Assembly: GCA_900541855.1 (NCBI GenBank)
Contig: UQLD01000006.1
Location: 44,022 to 108,021 of the forward strand
Length of the DNA stretch: 64,000 nucleotides
Source of the DNA: an uncultured Collinsella sp.
Lineage (GTDB): Bacteria; Actinomycetota; Coriobacteriia; Coriobacteriales; Coriobacteriaceae
Reading direction: 5' to 3'
Below the pieces are notes generated by a model. That model worked only from the letters and a program-made list of their open reading frames with translations, was not told the origin of the DNA and ran no database searches. The translations under genes were made by a program, and so were the position numbers. Below are positions 17,163 to 26,269 of this stretch, piece after piece (position 1 is the first letter of the stretch; every line of letters begins with the position of its first letter).

Positions 17163-18563
17163 TTACTTGCGGACCAGTCTGGCGCAGAAGTGGCCGTCGT
17201 AGGAGTCGGCGTTTACCGGCACGCTTTGGAAAAGTCCTCGGTCGTTCTGGCGTACGGAAACGAGCTTCTTGGCCTGATCGAACTCGGGGAGTTGCAGAAT
17301 CTGCGCCTCGGAGAGCGGTGCGACGCTAAAGTCGACGCCCTCGGGAGAGGCCAGGAAGGCATCCACGACCTGCGTGTTCTCTTCATCAAAAACCGAGCAG
17401 GTGGCATAGATGAGCTCTCCGCCGGCGGCCACGCGCGCAGAAGCCTCCTTAAGCATCGTCAGCTGAAGCTTGGGTAACTCGGCCGTCACATCATTCTCGG
17501 TCAGGCGCCACGGGATCTCGGGATGACGACGCATGGTTCCGGTGCCCGAGCACGGCGCATCGATAAACACGGTATCGAACTTGACCCGCTCACCGCGCAT
17601 GGCATCAAACGATGTGAGTACCTCATCAAGCTCGCATGCATCGCCCGAAACCGTGCGAACGCCCTGAATACCCGCCTTATGCAGGCGAGCAAGATTCAGG
17701 TCACACTTGCGATCATGCAAATCGAGCGCCGTATGCTGACGCTCATACCCCGCACGCTTGGCCTGACACATCATCACATAGGTCTTGGTGCCACGACCGG
17801 CACCAATCTCAAGACAGCTACCAGGGCGCGTGGCAGCTGTGGCGATAAGCTGCGCGTTAAGGTCCGAGGCCACCGCGGCAGCACGCTCAAACACACCCGA
17901 AGCAACGGTAACTTGGGCATCAACCGGGGCATGGCAGCCCGGGAAGACAGGCGCGACGAGCTGCGAGATATACGGATCGGGCTTGGTCGCAAAGGCGTTC
18001 TCATGCAGGGCCAGTGGCGCGGGGGCCAGATTGCCGGCAAAGTTAAGCGCACCCTCTGGAGTGTCGAACGATGCCATAATGCGAGCGCACAGCCAACGCG
18101 GCAGTCCCATCAGGCGCGACAGACGAACCAGGCGTCGCTCAGACTCATCTACATCGGACGCCGTGGCAAAGTCCTCAACGTTGTCCGCGACCTTATGCAG
18201 CACGGCATTGGCCAAACCGGCGGCAGACTTAGCTCCGCTGCGCACCAGCTCAACGCCCTGACTCACCGCAACGCGACCAGGCGTATGCAGATAGAGCATC
18301 TCGAAGGCCGAGATACGAAGCGCCATGCGAACACGCGGCGCAACCTTTTTAGGCTTATCAAGAAACTGATCGAGCAGCTCATCCAAAATACCCTGCGTGG
18401 CAGCAACGCCCAGCGCCAAGCGGGCGGCAAAAGCGGAATCGCGCTGGTCAATAGCCTTGGCCGATGCGCGAGAGGACAGCACGTCGCGCGCATACATGCC
18501 GCGGCGATCGGCCTCCATCAGCACATCGAGAGCAAGCTTGCGCGCGGGAGACAGCTTGCTCAT
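17163..18563 (-). CDS. rsmB: 16S rRNA cytosine-C5 methyltransferase (RsmB/Sun family)
   Basis: Methylates C967 of 16S rRNA using S-adenosylmethionine. The 466-residue protein has an N-terminal NusB-like helical domain (about 1-150) and a C-terminal Rossmann methyltransferase. Motif I is CLEIGAGRGTKT. The two motif cysteines lie in FIDAPCSGTGTMRRHPE and in YATCSVFDEEN. The ATG at 18563 overlaps the fmt stop in ATGA, showing translational coupling; the longer frame upstream is not needed. It is the last gene of the minus-strand housekeeping run. Confidence 0.93.
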   Translation of the reverse strand: MSKLSPARKLALDVLMEADRRGMYARDVLSSRASAKAIDQRDSAFAARLALGVAATQGILDELLDQFLDKPKKVAPRVRMALRISAFEMLYLHTPGRVAVSQGVELVRSGAKSAAGLANAVLHKVADNVEDFATASDVDESERRLVRLSRLMGLPRWLCARIMASFDTPEGALNFAGNLAPAPLALHENAFATKPDPYISQLVAPVFPGCHAPVDAQVTVASGVFERAAAVASDLNAQLIATAATRPGSCLEIGAGRGTKTYVMMCQAKRAGYERQHTALDLHDRKCDLNLARLHKAGIQGVRTVSGDACELDEVLTSFDAMRGERVKFDTVFIDAPCSGTGTMRRHPEIPWRLTENDVTAELPKLQLTMLKEASARVAAGGELIYATCSVFDEENTQVVDAFLASPEGVDFSVAPLSEAQILQLPEFDQAKKLVSVRQNDRGLFQSVPVNADSYDGHFCARLVRK

Positions 18564-19480
18564 GACAAAACACCCCAGATAAGATCGGCACCTTGCAGCC
18601 CAGCAGCCCAAGCAGAAGCGGCCATGGCACGCTTGCCATCGGGCTTAACCTCGAGCAGTTCAACCGCACCATCGGAAAGGCCAAGGAAAACACGCTTATT
18701 CTTAACGTCAACGCCGCCCTTGCCAAGCGAAACATCGGCCAGCGCAGCATCGAGCACGCGCACGGTCTTGCCGGCAATCACGCAACGAGCAGGCGCGGTA
18801 TCGGACGAAGCGAGCACATGACGCACGCAATCGAGCGCAGCCATCTGCGGATCCAGACGCATCTCCAGCTTGGAAATCTTGGCAGCATGAGTGACGAGCG
18901 ACTCATCCTGCTCAGTCCACACGGCGGTGCCATCGGCAAGAGAAGGAAGCGTATCGGCAAGCAGTTTGCCGCCAAGCTCACCAAGCTCCATGGTCAGCGC
19001 CTCAGCATGCTTACCGGCAACCGACGTGGAGGCCTGGGCACAATAAGCACCAGTATCCACGCCATGCCCGATGCGCATGATAGAAACGCCAGCGACCTCA
19101 TCACCAGCGAGAATCGCACGCTGAATAGGAGCAGCCCCACGCCAACGAGGCAGCAAGGACGCATGAACATTCACAATACCGAGCGGTGCCATATGCAGCA
19201 CCTCATCGGGCAAAATGCAGCCATAAGCAGCCACGCAGAAAATGTCAGCCTGGGCAGCTTGAAGCGCCTCAACAACCTCCGGCGTCATACGATTAGCCTC
19301 AATAACCGGCAACCCAAGCTCAAGCGCCTTAGCCTTAACAGGAGAGGGTTCAAGCTTCTTACCACGCCCACGAACAGCATCAGGACGAGTAACAACAAGC
19401 GCAATCTCATTCCCAGCCGCAACAAGCGAAGTCAACGAAGGAACAGCAAAATCAGGCGTACCCATAAACACAATACGCAT
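18560..19480 (-). CDS. fmt: Methionyl-tRNA formyltransferase
   Basis: Formylates initiator Met-tRNA with 10-formyltetrahydrofolate. The 306-residue length is typical. The start reads MRIVFMGTPDFAVPSL. The catalytic signature NVHASLLPRWRGAAPIQRAI contains the conserved His and precedes GVSIMRI. The C-terminal OB-fold domain is present. The ribosome-binding site AGAGGAGA lies 9 bases before the ATG. It pairs functionally with def (deformylase) upstream and is coupled to rsmB downstream. Confidence 0.96.
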   Translation of the reverse strand: MRIVFMGTPDFAVPSLTSLVAAGNEIALVVTRPDAVRGRGKKLEPSPVKAKALELGLPVIEANRMTPEVVEALQAAQADIFCVAAYGCILPDEVLHMAPLGIVNVHASLLPRWRGAAPIQRAILAGDEVAGVSIMRIGHGVDTGAYCAQASTSVAGKHAEALTMELGELGGKLLADTLPSLADGTAVWTEQDESLVTHAAKISKLEMRLDPQMAALDCVRHVLASSDTAPARCVIAGKTVRVLDAALADVSLGKGGVDVKNKRVFLGLSDGAVELLEVKPDGKRAMAASAWAAGLQGADLIWGVLS

Positions 19481-19495
19481 AAAATAAGTCTCCTC

Positions 19496-19660
19496 TCAAC
19501 AACGGGCCGAGACGGCTACAAAAGAAGCGATCCAGGTCGCAAGCGCACCCAGCCGCCAGAACAGTCCAACAAAAACAAATATACCCAAAAACAAAGAAAG
19601 AGCCGCATAAAAGCAGCCCCCCAACAAAGCACCTATCAGCGAAGACGCCCCTCCCTGACC
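19496..19660 (-). CDS. Doubtful small membrane-protein ORF between def and fmt
   Basis: An open minus-strand frame ends at TGA 19498-19496, just before the fmt ribosome-binding site. Its C-terminal ~55 residues contain two hydrophobic stretches (ALLGGCFYAALSLFLGIFVF and a shorter one). There is no good start: the frame runs up into the palindrome at 19697-19798, and candidate starts lack a ribosome-binding site. T-rich DNA makes other frames hydrophobic too, so this may be noise. The start given is arbitrary. Confidence 0.2.
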   Translation of the reverse strand, partial: GQGGASSLIGALLGGCFYAALSLFLGIFVFVGLFWRLGALATWIASFVAVSARC

Positions 19661-19696
19661 CGGCGGCACCCGGGCGAAACGAAGAGCGACAACGTA

Positions 19697-19798
19697 GTCC
19701 CTGGGATGGGGCCCACACATATCGTCCCGCGCGCAGTTTCGCAGCAAAGCGAGAATGTTTGAGCACGGGATGATATGTGTGGGCCCCATCCCAGGGAC
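19697..19798. repeat. Large near-perfect palindrome between def and fmt
   Basis: Arms of 33 bases (19697-19729 and 19766-19798) pair with one mismatch. They begin GTCCCTGGGATGGGGCCCAC and enclose a 36-base centre. No T run follows on either strand. This is a mobile-element-like or REP-like unit; the def-fmt gene pair continues on the same strand across it. Confidence 0.8.
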
Positions 19799-19809
19799 GG
19801 ACAATTAAC

Positions 19810-20346
19810 CTATTCAGTCTCGCCCGGTCGTGCGCCGCGGGCCAGGGCGTCCTGGTACTCCTTGACAGCCTTGATCCTCTGCATCGGCTTCAGTCGCTCG
19901 AACATGGTGTTACCGTGCAGGTGATCGATCTCGTGCTGCAGGCACACGCAGAACAGGTCGCCCGAAGCCTCATAGCGAATCAGGTTGGCGTCCAAGTCGT
20001 ACGCCTCGACGACGACATGGTCAGGACGCTCAATCTCGCAGCTAATGCCAGGAATGGAAAGGCAGCCCTCGCTAAAGGGCACAAGATGGTCACTCTGCTC
20101 AACAATGACAGGGTTGATGAGCACGTACGGATCATAGTCGCTCTTGTCGCTGTAGTCGCAGTCGATGGTGACGAGCTGAATGAGCTCGCCGATCTGCGGG
20201 GCAGCCAGGCCGCAGCCGCCGTTCTCAAACATCATCTTCTTCATCTTCTCGGCAAGCGCCTCGATTGCCGGGGTGATCTCCTCGATGACGGCGCACTCCT
20301 GGCGCAGACGAGGGTCGGGCGACAGTACGATTCCGTTGGCTTCCAT
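19810..20346 (-). CDS. def: Peptide deformylase
   Basis: Removes the formyl group from nascent proteins; Fe2+ or Zn2+ enzyme. All three motifs are intact in the 178-residue protein: GCGLAAPQIG, EGCLSIP (metal-ligand Cys) and HEIDHL (two metal-ligand His and catalytic Glu). The ATG at 20346 is preferred to the one at 20352 because AAAGGA abuts the latter but is about 5 bases from the former. It begins shortly after the priA stop, so it is probably in the same transcript. Confidence 0.96.
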   Translation of the reverse strand: MEANGIVLSPDPRLRQECAVIEEITPAIEALAEKMKKMMFENGGCGLAAPQIGELIQLVTIDCDYSDKSDYDPYVLINPVIVEQSDHLVPFSEGCLSIPGISCEIERPDHVVVEAYDLDANLIRYEASGDLFCVCLQHEIDHLHGNTMFERLKPMQRIKAVKEYQDALARGARPGETE

Positions 20347-20364
20347 GGCCATCCTTTCGGGTTG

Positions 20365-22791
20365 TTACATCAAATCATAGGCGTCGACATCAACGCTCAC
20401 GCTCACGCCGCGCACAGAGCCCACCTCTTTGAGGCAGGCGTCGATATCATCAGAGACATGGTACCCCACGGGCGACTTCACAAGCAGATGGAAGCGATAA
20501 CGGTCCTTGGCTCTCTCGATTACACACGAAGCCGGGCCCAGCACCTGCGGCACGGCACTCCCCGCCCGTAAAAAGTCGGGCGCGGCGGCATGCCAACGGC
20601 GCTTAAGAAGCTTTGCAATGCGCCCGATGTAGTCCTGCGCGTCGTCTCGGTTCGCCGACCACACCAAAATGTTGACCAGGCGAACAAACGGCGGGTACAG
20701 CGCGTCGCGGCGCTGGTCCAGGTCGTAGTCGGTAAAGATCGAACGGTCGTGCTCAGCGACAGCGCGAATGACCGGATCTTCGGGCAGGTAGGTCTGGATG
20801 ATCACCTCACCGGGGCGATCGCCGCGGCCGGCGCGGCCCGCAACCTGCTCCAGCAAGTCGTAGGCGCGCTCTCCTGCGCGGAAGTCCGGCAGCTTGAGGG
20901 CGAAATCGGCATTGACCACGCCCACGAGCGTGACCTCGGGAAAGTCGAGGCCCTTGGCGATCATCTGGGTGCCCAGCAGCACCGCACAATCGGCGGCATC
21001 GAACTGCTCGAGCAACTTTTTATGCGCGTCCTTGCCACGCGTGGAATCGGCATCCATGCGAATAATGGCTACATCCTCGGGCAGCATCTGGTGCAGCGCG
21101 TCCTCGATCTGCTGCGTGCCCAGGCCCATTTTTGCCAGGTAGCGACTGCCGCATTTGGGGCAACGGCTCGTGGGCGCCGGATAGGGCTGGACGCGCCAGG
21201 ACGAACCGCAAGTGTGGCACTGCAGCGTATGCGTGCGCTCGTGATACGTGAGCGCAGTGGAGCAGTGGTTGCAGGTGGGGACGCAGCCGCACTCGCGGCA
21301 CATCAAAAACGGGGCAAAACCGCGGCGGTTATGCAGCAGCACGGCCTTCTCGCGACGCTCGACCACGCGTTCCAAGCCTTCCATAAGCGGTTTTGAGAAC
21401 ATGGAGCGGCTGCCGTGCGAAAACTCGCGGCGCAGGTCGGCAATGCGGACCGTGGGCAACACGGCGTGTCCCGGGCGCTCGGGCATCTCGACACGCGTCC
21501 AGGTGGCACCGTTGTACATGCCACGGCGGCAGCGGTCGAGGGCCTCGGCAGAAGGCGTGGCCGAGCCCAACACGAGGGGGCAACGATAACGGCGCGCCAT
21601 CTCGGCCGCCACCTCGCGCGCATGGTAGCGGGGACTGGAGCCTTGCTTATAGCTGGTCTCGTGCTCCTCGTCGATGATAATGAGGCCCAGGTCGCTGAGC
21701 GGGCAAAAGAGCGCCGAGCGGGCGCCCACGACCACGCGAGCGGCACCGCTGGCAACCATGTCCCACTGGTCCAGGCGCTCACCGGCCGAAAGGCGCGAAT
21801 GGAACACGGCGACTGTCTCGCCAAAGCGCGAGCGGAAACGGCCGACGGTTTGGGCCGTCAGCGATATCTCGGGCACAAGCACGCAGGCCGAACGGCCGGC
21901 CGCCAACACGCGCTCGATGGCGGAGAGGTACACCTCGGTTTTGCCGGAGCCGGTGACGCCGTCGACCAGCACCACGTCGCCATGAGCGTCCAGACGGGCG
22001 CGCTCAATCTGCGCGAGTGCCTGTTGCTGACCGTTGGTAAGGGAGACCGGCGCCTTGCCGCTTGCCGAGGACAGCGTGGTCTGCTCGCTGCAGCCACGCC
22101 AGGCGCGACGCTCCTCCACCACTATGACGCCGCGCTTTTCGAGCGCCTTGATGGTCGCCGACATGCTGTTATAGAGCAGGTTGAGGTCGCGCGTTGTGAC
22201 CGGGCCGCACTGTAGTGCCTCGATGAGCTGACGCTGGCGGACCGCCGTTTTGGGAGGCGTATAGTCGAAGCCCTCGGGCGTGAGCATGACCCAGCGGTTT
22301 TGGATGGGTTTGACGGCGGGGCGCTCAACGGCCCACACGCCGTCGTCGCCCTTGACCACGCGCGGGCTTCCGCCCGGAGGCAAGAACAGGCGCAGGCACT
22401 CGGAAAGCGTCGCAACATACTCGCGGCTCATCCAGCGTGCGATACGGGCAGCCTCGGCGGTAAAGAGCGGTTTGCTGAGGATAGCCTCGATAGGCTTGAT
22501 GCGCGCGGGATCGAGAGCGCTGTTGCCCTGCAGGTCGTCCAGCTCAGGCGCAATGTCGACGATATAGCCCGCGGCGGCACGGTTACCAAAGTGGACCAGG
22601 ACCGTGGATCCGATCTGCGCGTCGCTAGCAAGGGGTTGAGGAATGCCATAGGCAAACGGCTCGGACAGCGCACGCGTCGGGATGTCGAGAACCACGCTCG
22701 CATAGGCGGCGACGGGTTCAGGTGCGAACTCAGGCTTGGCCGGAGTCTCCTCCGGTTCCGGCGAACCAAACAGTGACAGTTGCTCGGCCAT
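20365..22791 (-). CDS. priA: Primosomal replication restart helicase
   Basis: Recognises stalled forks and reloads the replicative helicase. The 808-residue protein has an N-terminal DNA-binding region, Walker A in VTGSGKTEVYL, the DEEH box in IIDEEHETSYKQG, and zinc ligands in CRECGCVPTCNHCS, LQCHTCGSS and CPKCGS. The helicase motif GTQMIAKGLDFP and the arginine region QVAGRAGRGDRPG complete it. The ATG at 22791 follows GGGAGGT by 9 bases; the frame extends further upstream without a ribosome-binding site. A terminator separates it from gltX. Confidence 0.95.
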   Translation of the reverse strand: MAEQLSLFGSPEPEETPAKPEFAPEPVAAYASVVLDIPTRALSEPFAYGIPQPLASDAQIGSTVLVHFGNRAAAGYIVDIAPELDDLQGNSALDPARIKPIEAILSKPLFTAEAARIARWMSREYVATLSECLRLFLPPGGSPRVVKGDDGVWAVERPAVKPIQNRWVMLTPEGFDYTPPKTAVRQRQLIEALQCGPVTTRDLNLLYNSMSATIKALEKRGVIVVEERRAWRGCSEQTTLSSASGKAPVSLTNGQQQALAQIERARLDAHGDVVLVDGVTGSGKTEVYLSAIERVLAAGRSACVLVPEISLTAQTVGRFRSRFGETVAVFHSRLSAGERLDQWDMVASGAARVVVGARSALFCPLSDLGLIIIDEEHETSYKQGSSPRYHAREVAAEMARRYRCPLVLGSATPSAEALDRCRRGMYNGATWTRVEMPERPGHAVLPTVRIADLRREFSHGSRSMFSKPLMEGLERVVERREKAVLLHNRRGFAPFLMCRECGCVPTCNHCSTALTYHERTHTLQCHTCGSSWRVQPYPAPTSRCPKCGSRYLAKMGLGTQQIEDALHQMLPEDVAIIRMDADSTRGKDAHKKLLEQFDAADCAVLLGTQMIAKGLDFPEVTLVGVVNADFALKLPDFRAGERAYDLLEQVAGRAGRGDRPGEVIIQTYLPEDPVIRAVAEHDRSIFTDYDLDQRRDALYPPFVRLVNILVWSANRDDAQDYIGRIAKLLKRRWHAAAPDFLRAGSAVPQVLGPASCVIERAKDRYRFHLLVKSPVGYHVSDDIDACLKEVGSVRGVSVSVDVDAYDLM

Positions 22792-22830
22792 GGTCTCTGT
22801 ACCTCCCATCCCATACGTCTTTAGAAACAA

Positions 22831-22857
22831 GAGCCCCACTCGTGGTGAGCGGGGCTC
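22831..22857 (-). terminator. Terminator after gltX
   Basis: On the minus strand GAGCCCCGCTCA pairs with TGAGTGGGGCTC-like sequence (one mismatch near the loop) and is followed by TTGTTT. It lies between gltX and priA. Confidence 0.7.
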
Positions 22858-22880
22858 GGATACATGCGTTTACGCGACTG

Positions 22881-24356
22881 TTACAGCGCCATCGTGCGGG
22901 CGCGGTCGATACGCGCCAGACAGTCGTCGCGGCCGACGAGCGCCATGGTCTCACCCAGCGGGGGGCTCACCATGTTGCCGCAGACGGCGACGCGCACGGC
23001 CTGGAACACCACGCGCTTCTTGAGGTCCATCTGCTCGGGCAGCGGCTCAAGCGCGGCGTCGATGTTGGCAGCCGTCCAATCGTCCACGCCCTCGAGCGCG
23101 GCCTTGGCGGCATCAAGAATGGCACCCATGCCCTCCTTGGCCAGGCCCTTGTTGACGGATTTCTCGTCATACTCGAGCGTCTCGGCCGTAGCGAAGATGG
23201 GAGCGGCGACGGTCACGGCGTCGGCCGGCATCTTGGTGCGCGGCTTGACAATGGCGGCAAGCGCGTCGATCCAATCCTCGCCGTACTCGACATTGCCCTC
23301 GATGAGACCCGCCTCATGCAGCTCGGGGACCATGATCTCGTCGGCAAACTGAGCATCGGACATGCCGTTGATGTACTCAGCGTTAACCCAATCGAGCTTC
23401 TTGGGATCGAAGGTTGCCGGGTTCTTGGAGATGCGGTCGAGCGAGAACTTGCTGGCCAGGACATCGCGCGGGATGATCGTAGTCTCGCCGTCGAGCGACC
23501 AGCCGAGCAGCGCCAGGTAGTTGACGAAGGCGTCGGACAGGTAGCCGGCGTCGCGGTACTCCTCCACCGAGGTGGCGCCGTGGCGCTTGGAGAGCTTCTT
23601 GCCGTCGGCGCCTAAGATCATGGAGATGTGGGCGAACGTAGGCACGGGCGCGCCGAGGGCCTCGTAGACCATGACCTGGCGCGGGGTGTTGGACAGGTGG
23701 TCGTCGCCGCGGATGACATGGGTGATCTTCATCATGGCGTCGTCGACGACGGTCGCGAAGTTGTACGTGGGCGTGCCATCGGAGCGGAAGATGACAAAGT
23801 CGTCGAGCTCCTTGGCGTCGAAGGTCACCTCGCCGTGGACGGCGTCGTGGATGACGACGTCGCCGCGATCCTCGGGCACCTTGATACGCAGGACGTAGGA
23901 CTCGCCGGCCTCGATGCGGCGGCGGGCCTCCTCGGGATCAAGATCGCGGCAACGGCGCTGATAGCCCTGGAAGGGGTCCTTGCGCTCCTGCGCGGCCTTG
24001 CGGTCGGCGTCGAGCTGCTCCTTGGTGCAGAAGCAGGGATAGGCCTTGCCCGCGTCCCAAAGCTTCTGGGCGGCCTGCTTGTACAGGTCCAGGCGCTCGG
24101 TCTGGGCGTAGGGGCCAAAGTCGCCGCCCACCTCGGGACCCTCGTCCCAGTCCAGGCCCAGCCAACGCATGGCGCGCAGGATGATCTGCGTGTTCTCGTC
24201 GGTAGAGCGGGTGGGGTCGGTGTCGTCGATGCGCAGGATGAACGTGCCGCCGTTAGCACGGGCAAAAGCCCAGTTATAGATAGCGGTGCGGGCGCCGCCA
24301 ATGTGCAGCTTGCCCGTCGGTGAGGGTGCAAAGCGGACGCGAACGTCTGATGCCAT
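22881..24356 (-). CDS. gltX: Glutamyl-tRNA synthetase
   Basis: Charges tRNA-Glu (a tRNA-Glu gene lies at 57.8 kb). The 491-residue class I synthetase has its HIGH-type motif in PSPTGKLHIGGARTA at the N-terminus and its KMSKS-type motif in KKLSKRHG. The anticodon-binding C-terminal domain is present. The ATG at 24356 is 7 bases after GAGGAGA; an upstream in-frame ATG at 24395 has none. It may also be non-discriminating; residues that decide this were not analysed. Confidence 0.95.
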   Translation of the reverse strand: MASDVRVRFAPSPTGKLHIGGARTAIYNWAFARANGGTFILRIDDTDPTRSTDENTQIILRAMRWLGLDWDEGPEVGGDFGPYAQTERLDLYKQAAQKLWDAGKAYPCFCTKEQLDADRKAAQERKDPFQGYQRRCRDLDPEEARRRIEAGESYVLRIKVPEDRGDVVIHDAVHGEVTFDAKELDDFVIFRSDGTPTYNFATVVDDAMMKITHVIRGDDHLSNTPRQVMVYEALGAPVPTFAHISMILGADGKKLSKRHGATSVEEYRDAGYLSDAFVNYLALLGWSLDGETTIIPRDVLASKFSLDRISKNPATFDPKKLDWVNAEYINGMSDAQFADEIMVPELHEAGLIEGNVEYGEDWIDALAAIVKPRTKMPADAVTVAAPIFATAETLEYDEKSVNKGLAKEGMGAILDAAKAALEGVDDWTAANIDAALEPLPEQMDLKKRVVFQAVRVAVCGNMVSPPLGETMALVGRDDCLARIDRARTMAL

Positions 24357-24443
24357 GGAAATCTCCTCGATTGCAGGATGGATGTCTAACCGCACCAGTA
24401 TAAAGCATCAAAGCGACCTCCGCACAAAGGGCACCGACCTAGT

Positions 24444-24530
24444 CATTGGGGACAGACTTAAATGACCAGTCGTTGTAGTCATTGGGGACATTCTTGGTTT
24501 AAGACTGGTCATTTAAGTCTGTCCCCAATG
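24444..24530. repeat. REP-like palindrome with GGGGACAGACTT arms
   Basis: Perfect 28-base arms (24444-24471 and 24503-24530) begin CATTGGGGACAGACTTAAAT. The 31-base centre contains a second partial copy, GTCATTGGGGACATT (24478-24492). Arms of this type occur in repeats linked to REP-associated tyrosine transposases in other bacteria (from memory). It sits between the gltX and metK starts, which diverge. Confidence 0.8.
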
Positions 24531-24568
24531 AGTAGGTGCGGAAAGGGTGTGAATGTTTGATTTACGCG

Positions 24569-24620
24569 CTATGATGTGCCCTTGCATAGAGAGCCCAGCG
24601 GAATGGTAACGGTCGCCGGG
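24569..24620 (+). promoter_or_regulatory. Structured metK leader, possible cis-regulator
   Basis: Two hairpins precede metK: CTATG/CATAG (24569-24589) and CCC-A-GCG/CGC-C-GGG around a 13-base loop (24594-24620). GTGCCC in the first loop could pair with GGGACAC after the second. No SAM-I, SAM-II or SAM-IV core was recognised. A SAM-responsive role is speculation based only on the gene downstream. Confidence 0.25.
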
Positions 24621-24642
24621 ACACGTTTTTGAAAGGACAATC

Positions 24643-25923
<1,281 letters not shown>

Positions 25924-25960
25924 TTAAGAACCTCCAAGGTTTCAACGACATAAGCGCTTT

Positions 25961-25999
25961 AAAAAGAAGTACCGCCCCCAACCGGTACTTCTTTTTTAT
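25961..25999 (+). terminator. Terminator after metK
   Basis: AAAAAGAAGTACCG pairs with CGGTACTTCTTTTTT around an 8-base loop and ends in TTTATTT. It can work in both directions. Confidence 0.88.
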
Positions 26000-26092
26000 T
26001 TAATCGGTAGCGAAGATGAGTCGACATGGAGCACAGAATAGGTCTACAGCTGATGGATTTTGCAGCATGAGCGCCTCTACCATGTATCCTAA

Positions 26093-26213
26093 GTTCCGAG
26101 GGCTTTGGTATTTGGTCGATCGCGAGTTCCGCACGAGCCGGAGGCCACTTAATGTGGCCTCCGTGCGAGCCAGGACTGTAGAGCAGGCGACCAAATACCA
26201 AAGCCCTCGGAAC
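26093..26213. repeat. Nested palindromic element upstream of the serine dehydratase gene
   Basis: Perfect 26-base outer arms (26093-26118 and 26188-26213) begin GTTCCGAGGGCTTTGG. Inside them is a second hairpin, GGAGGCCAC/GTGGCCTCC around TTAAT (26140-26162), flanked by GCACG/CGTGC-type pairing. It is unrelated in sequence to the other palindromes of this window. Confidence 0.8.
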
Positions 26214-26269
26214 GGCGGGACAGAGTATACCCCGCCCCTCGGGACGACGAGCCACTTAAAGGAGCACCC

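Noticed and set aside
19697..19798. Interpretation of the big palindromes as Rho-independent terminators
   Set aside because: Centres are long (31-69 bases in three of them), no T run follows on either strand, and true terminators nearby have the usual short-loop form.
24540..24642. Known SAM riboswitch (SAM-I, SAM-II or SAM-IV) upstream of metK
   Set aside because: None of the conserved core sequences of these classes could be matched; only generic hairpins are present.
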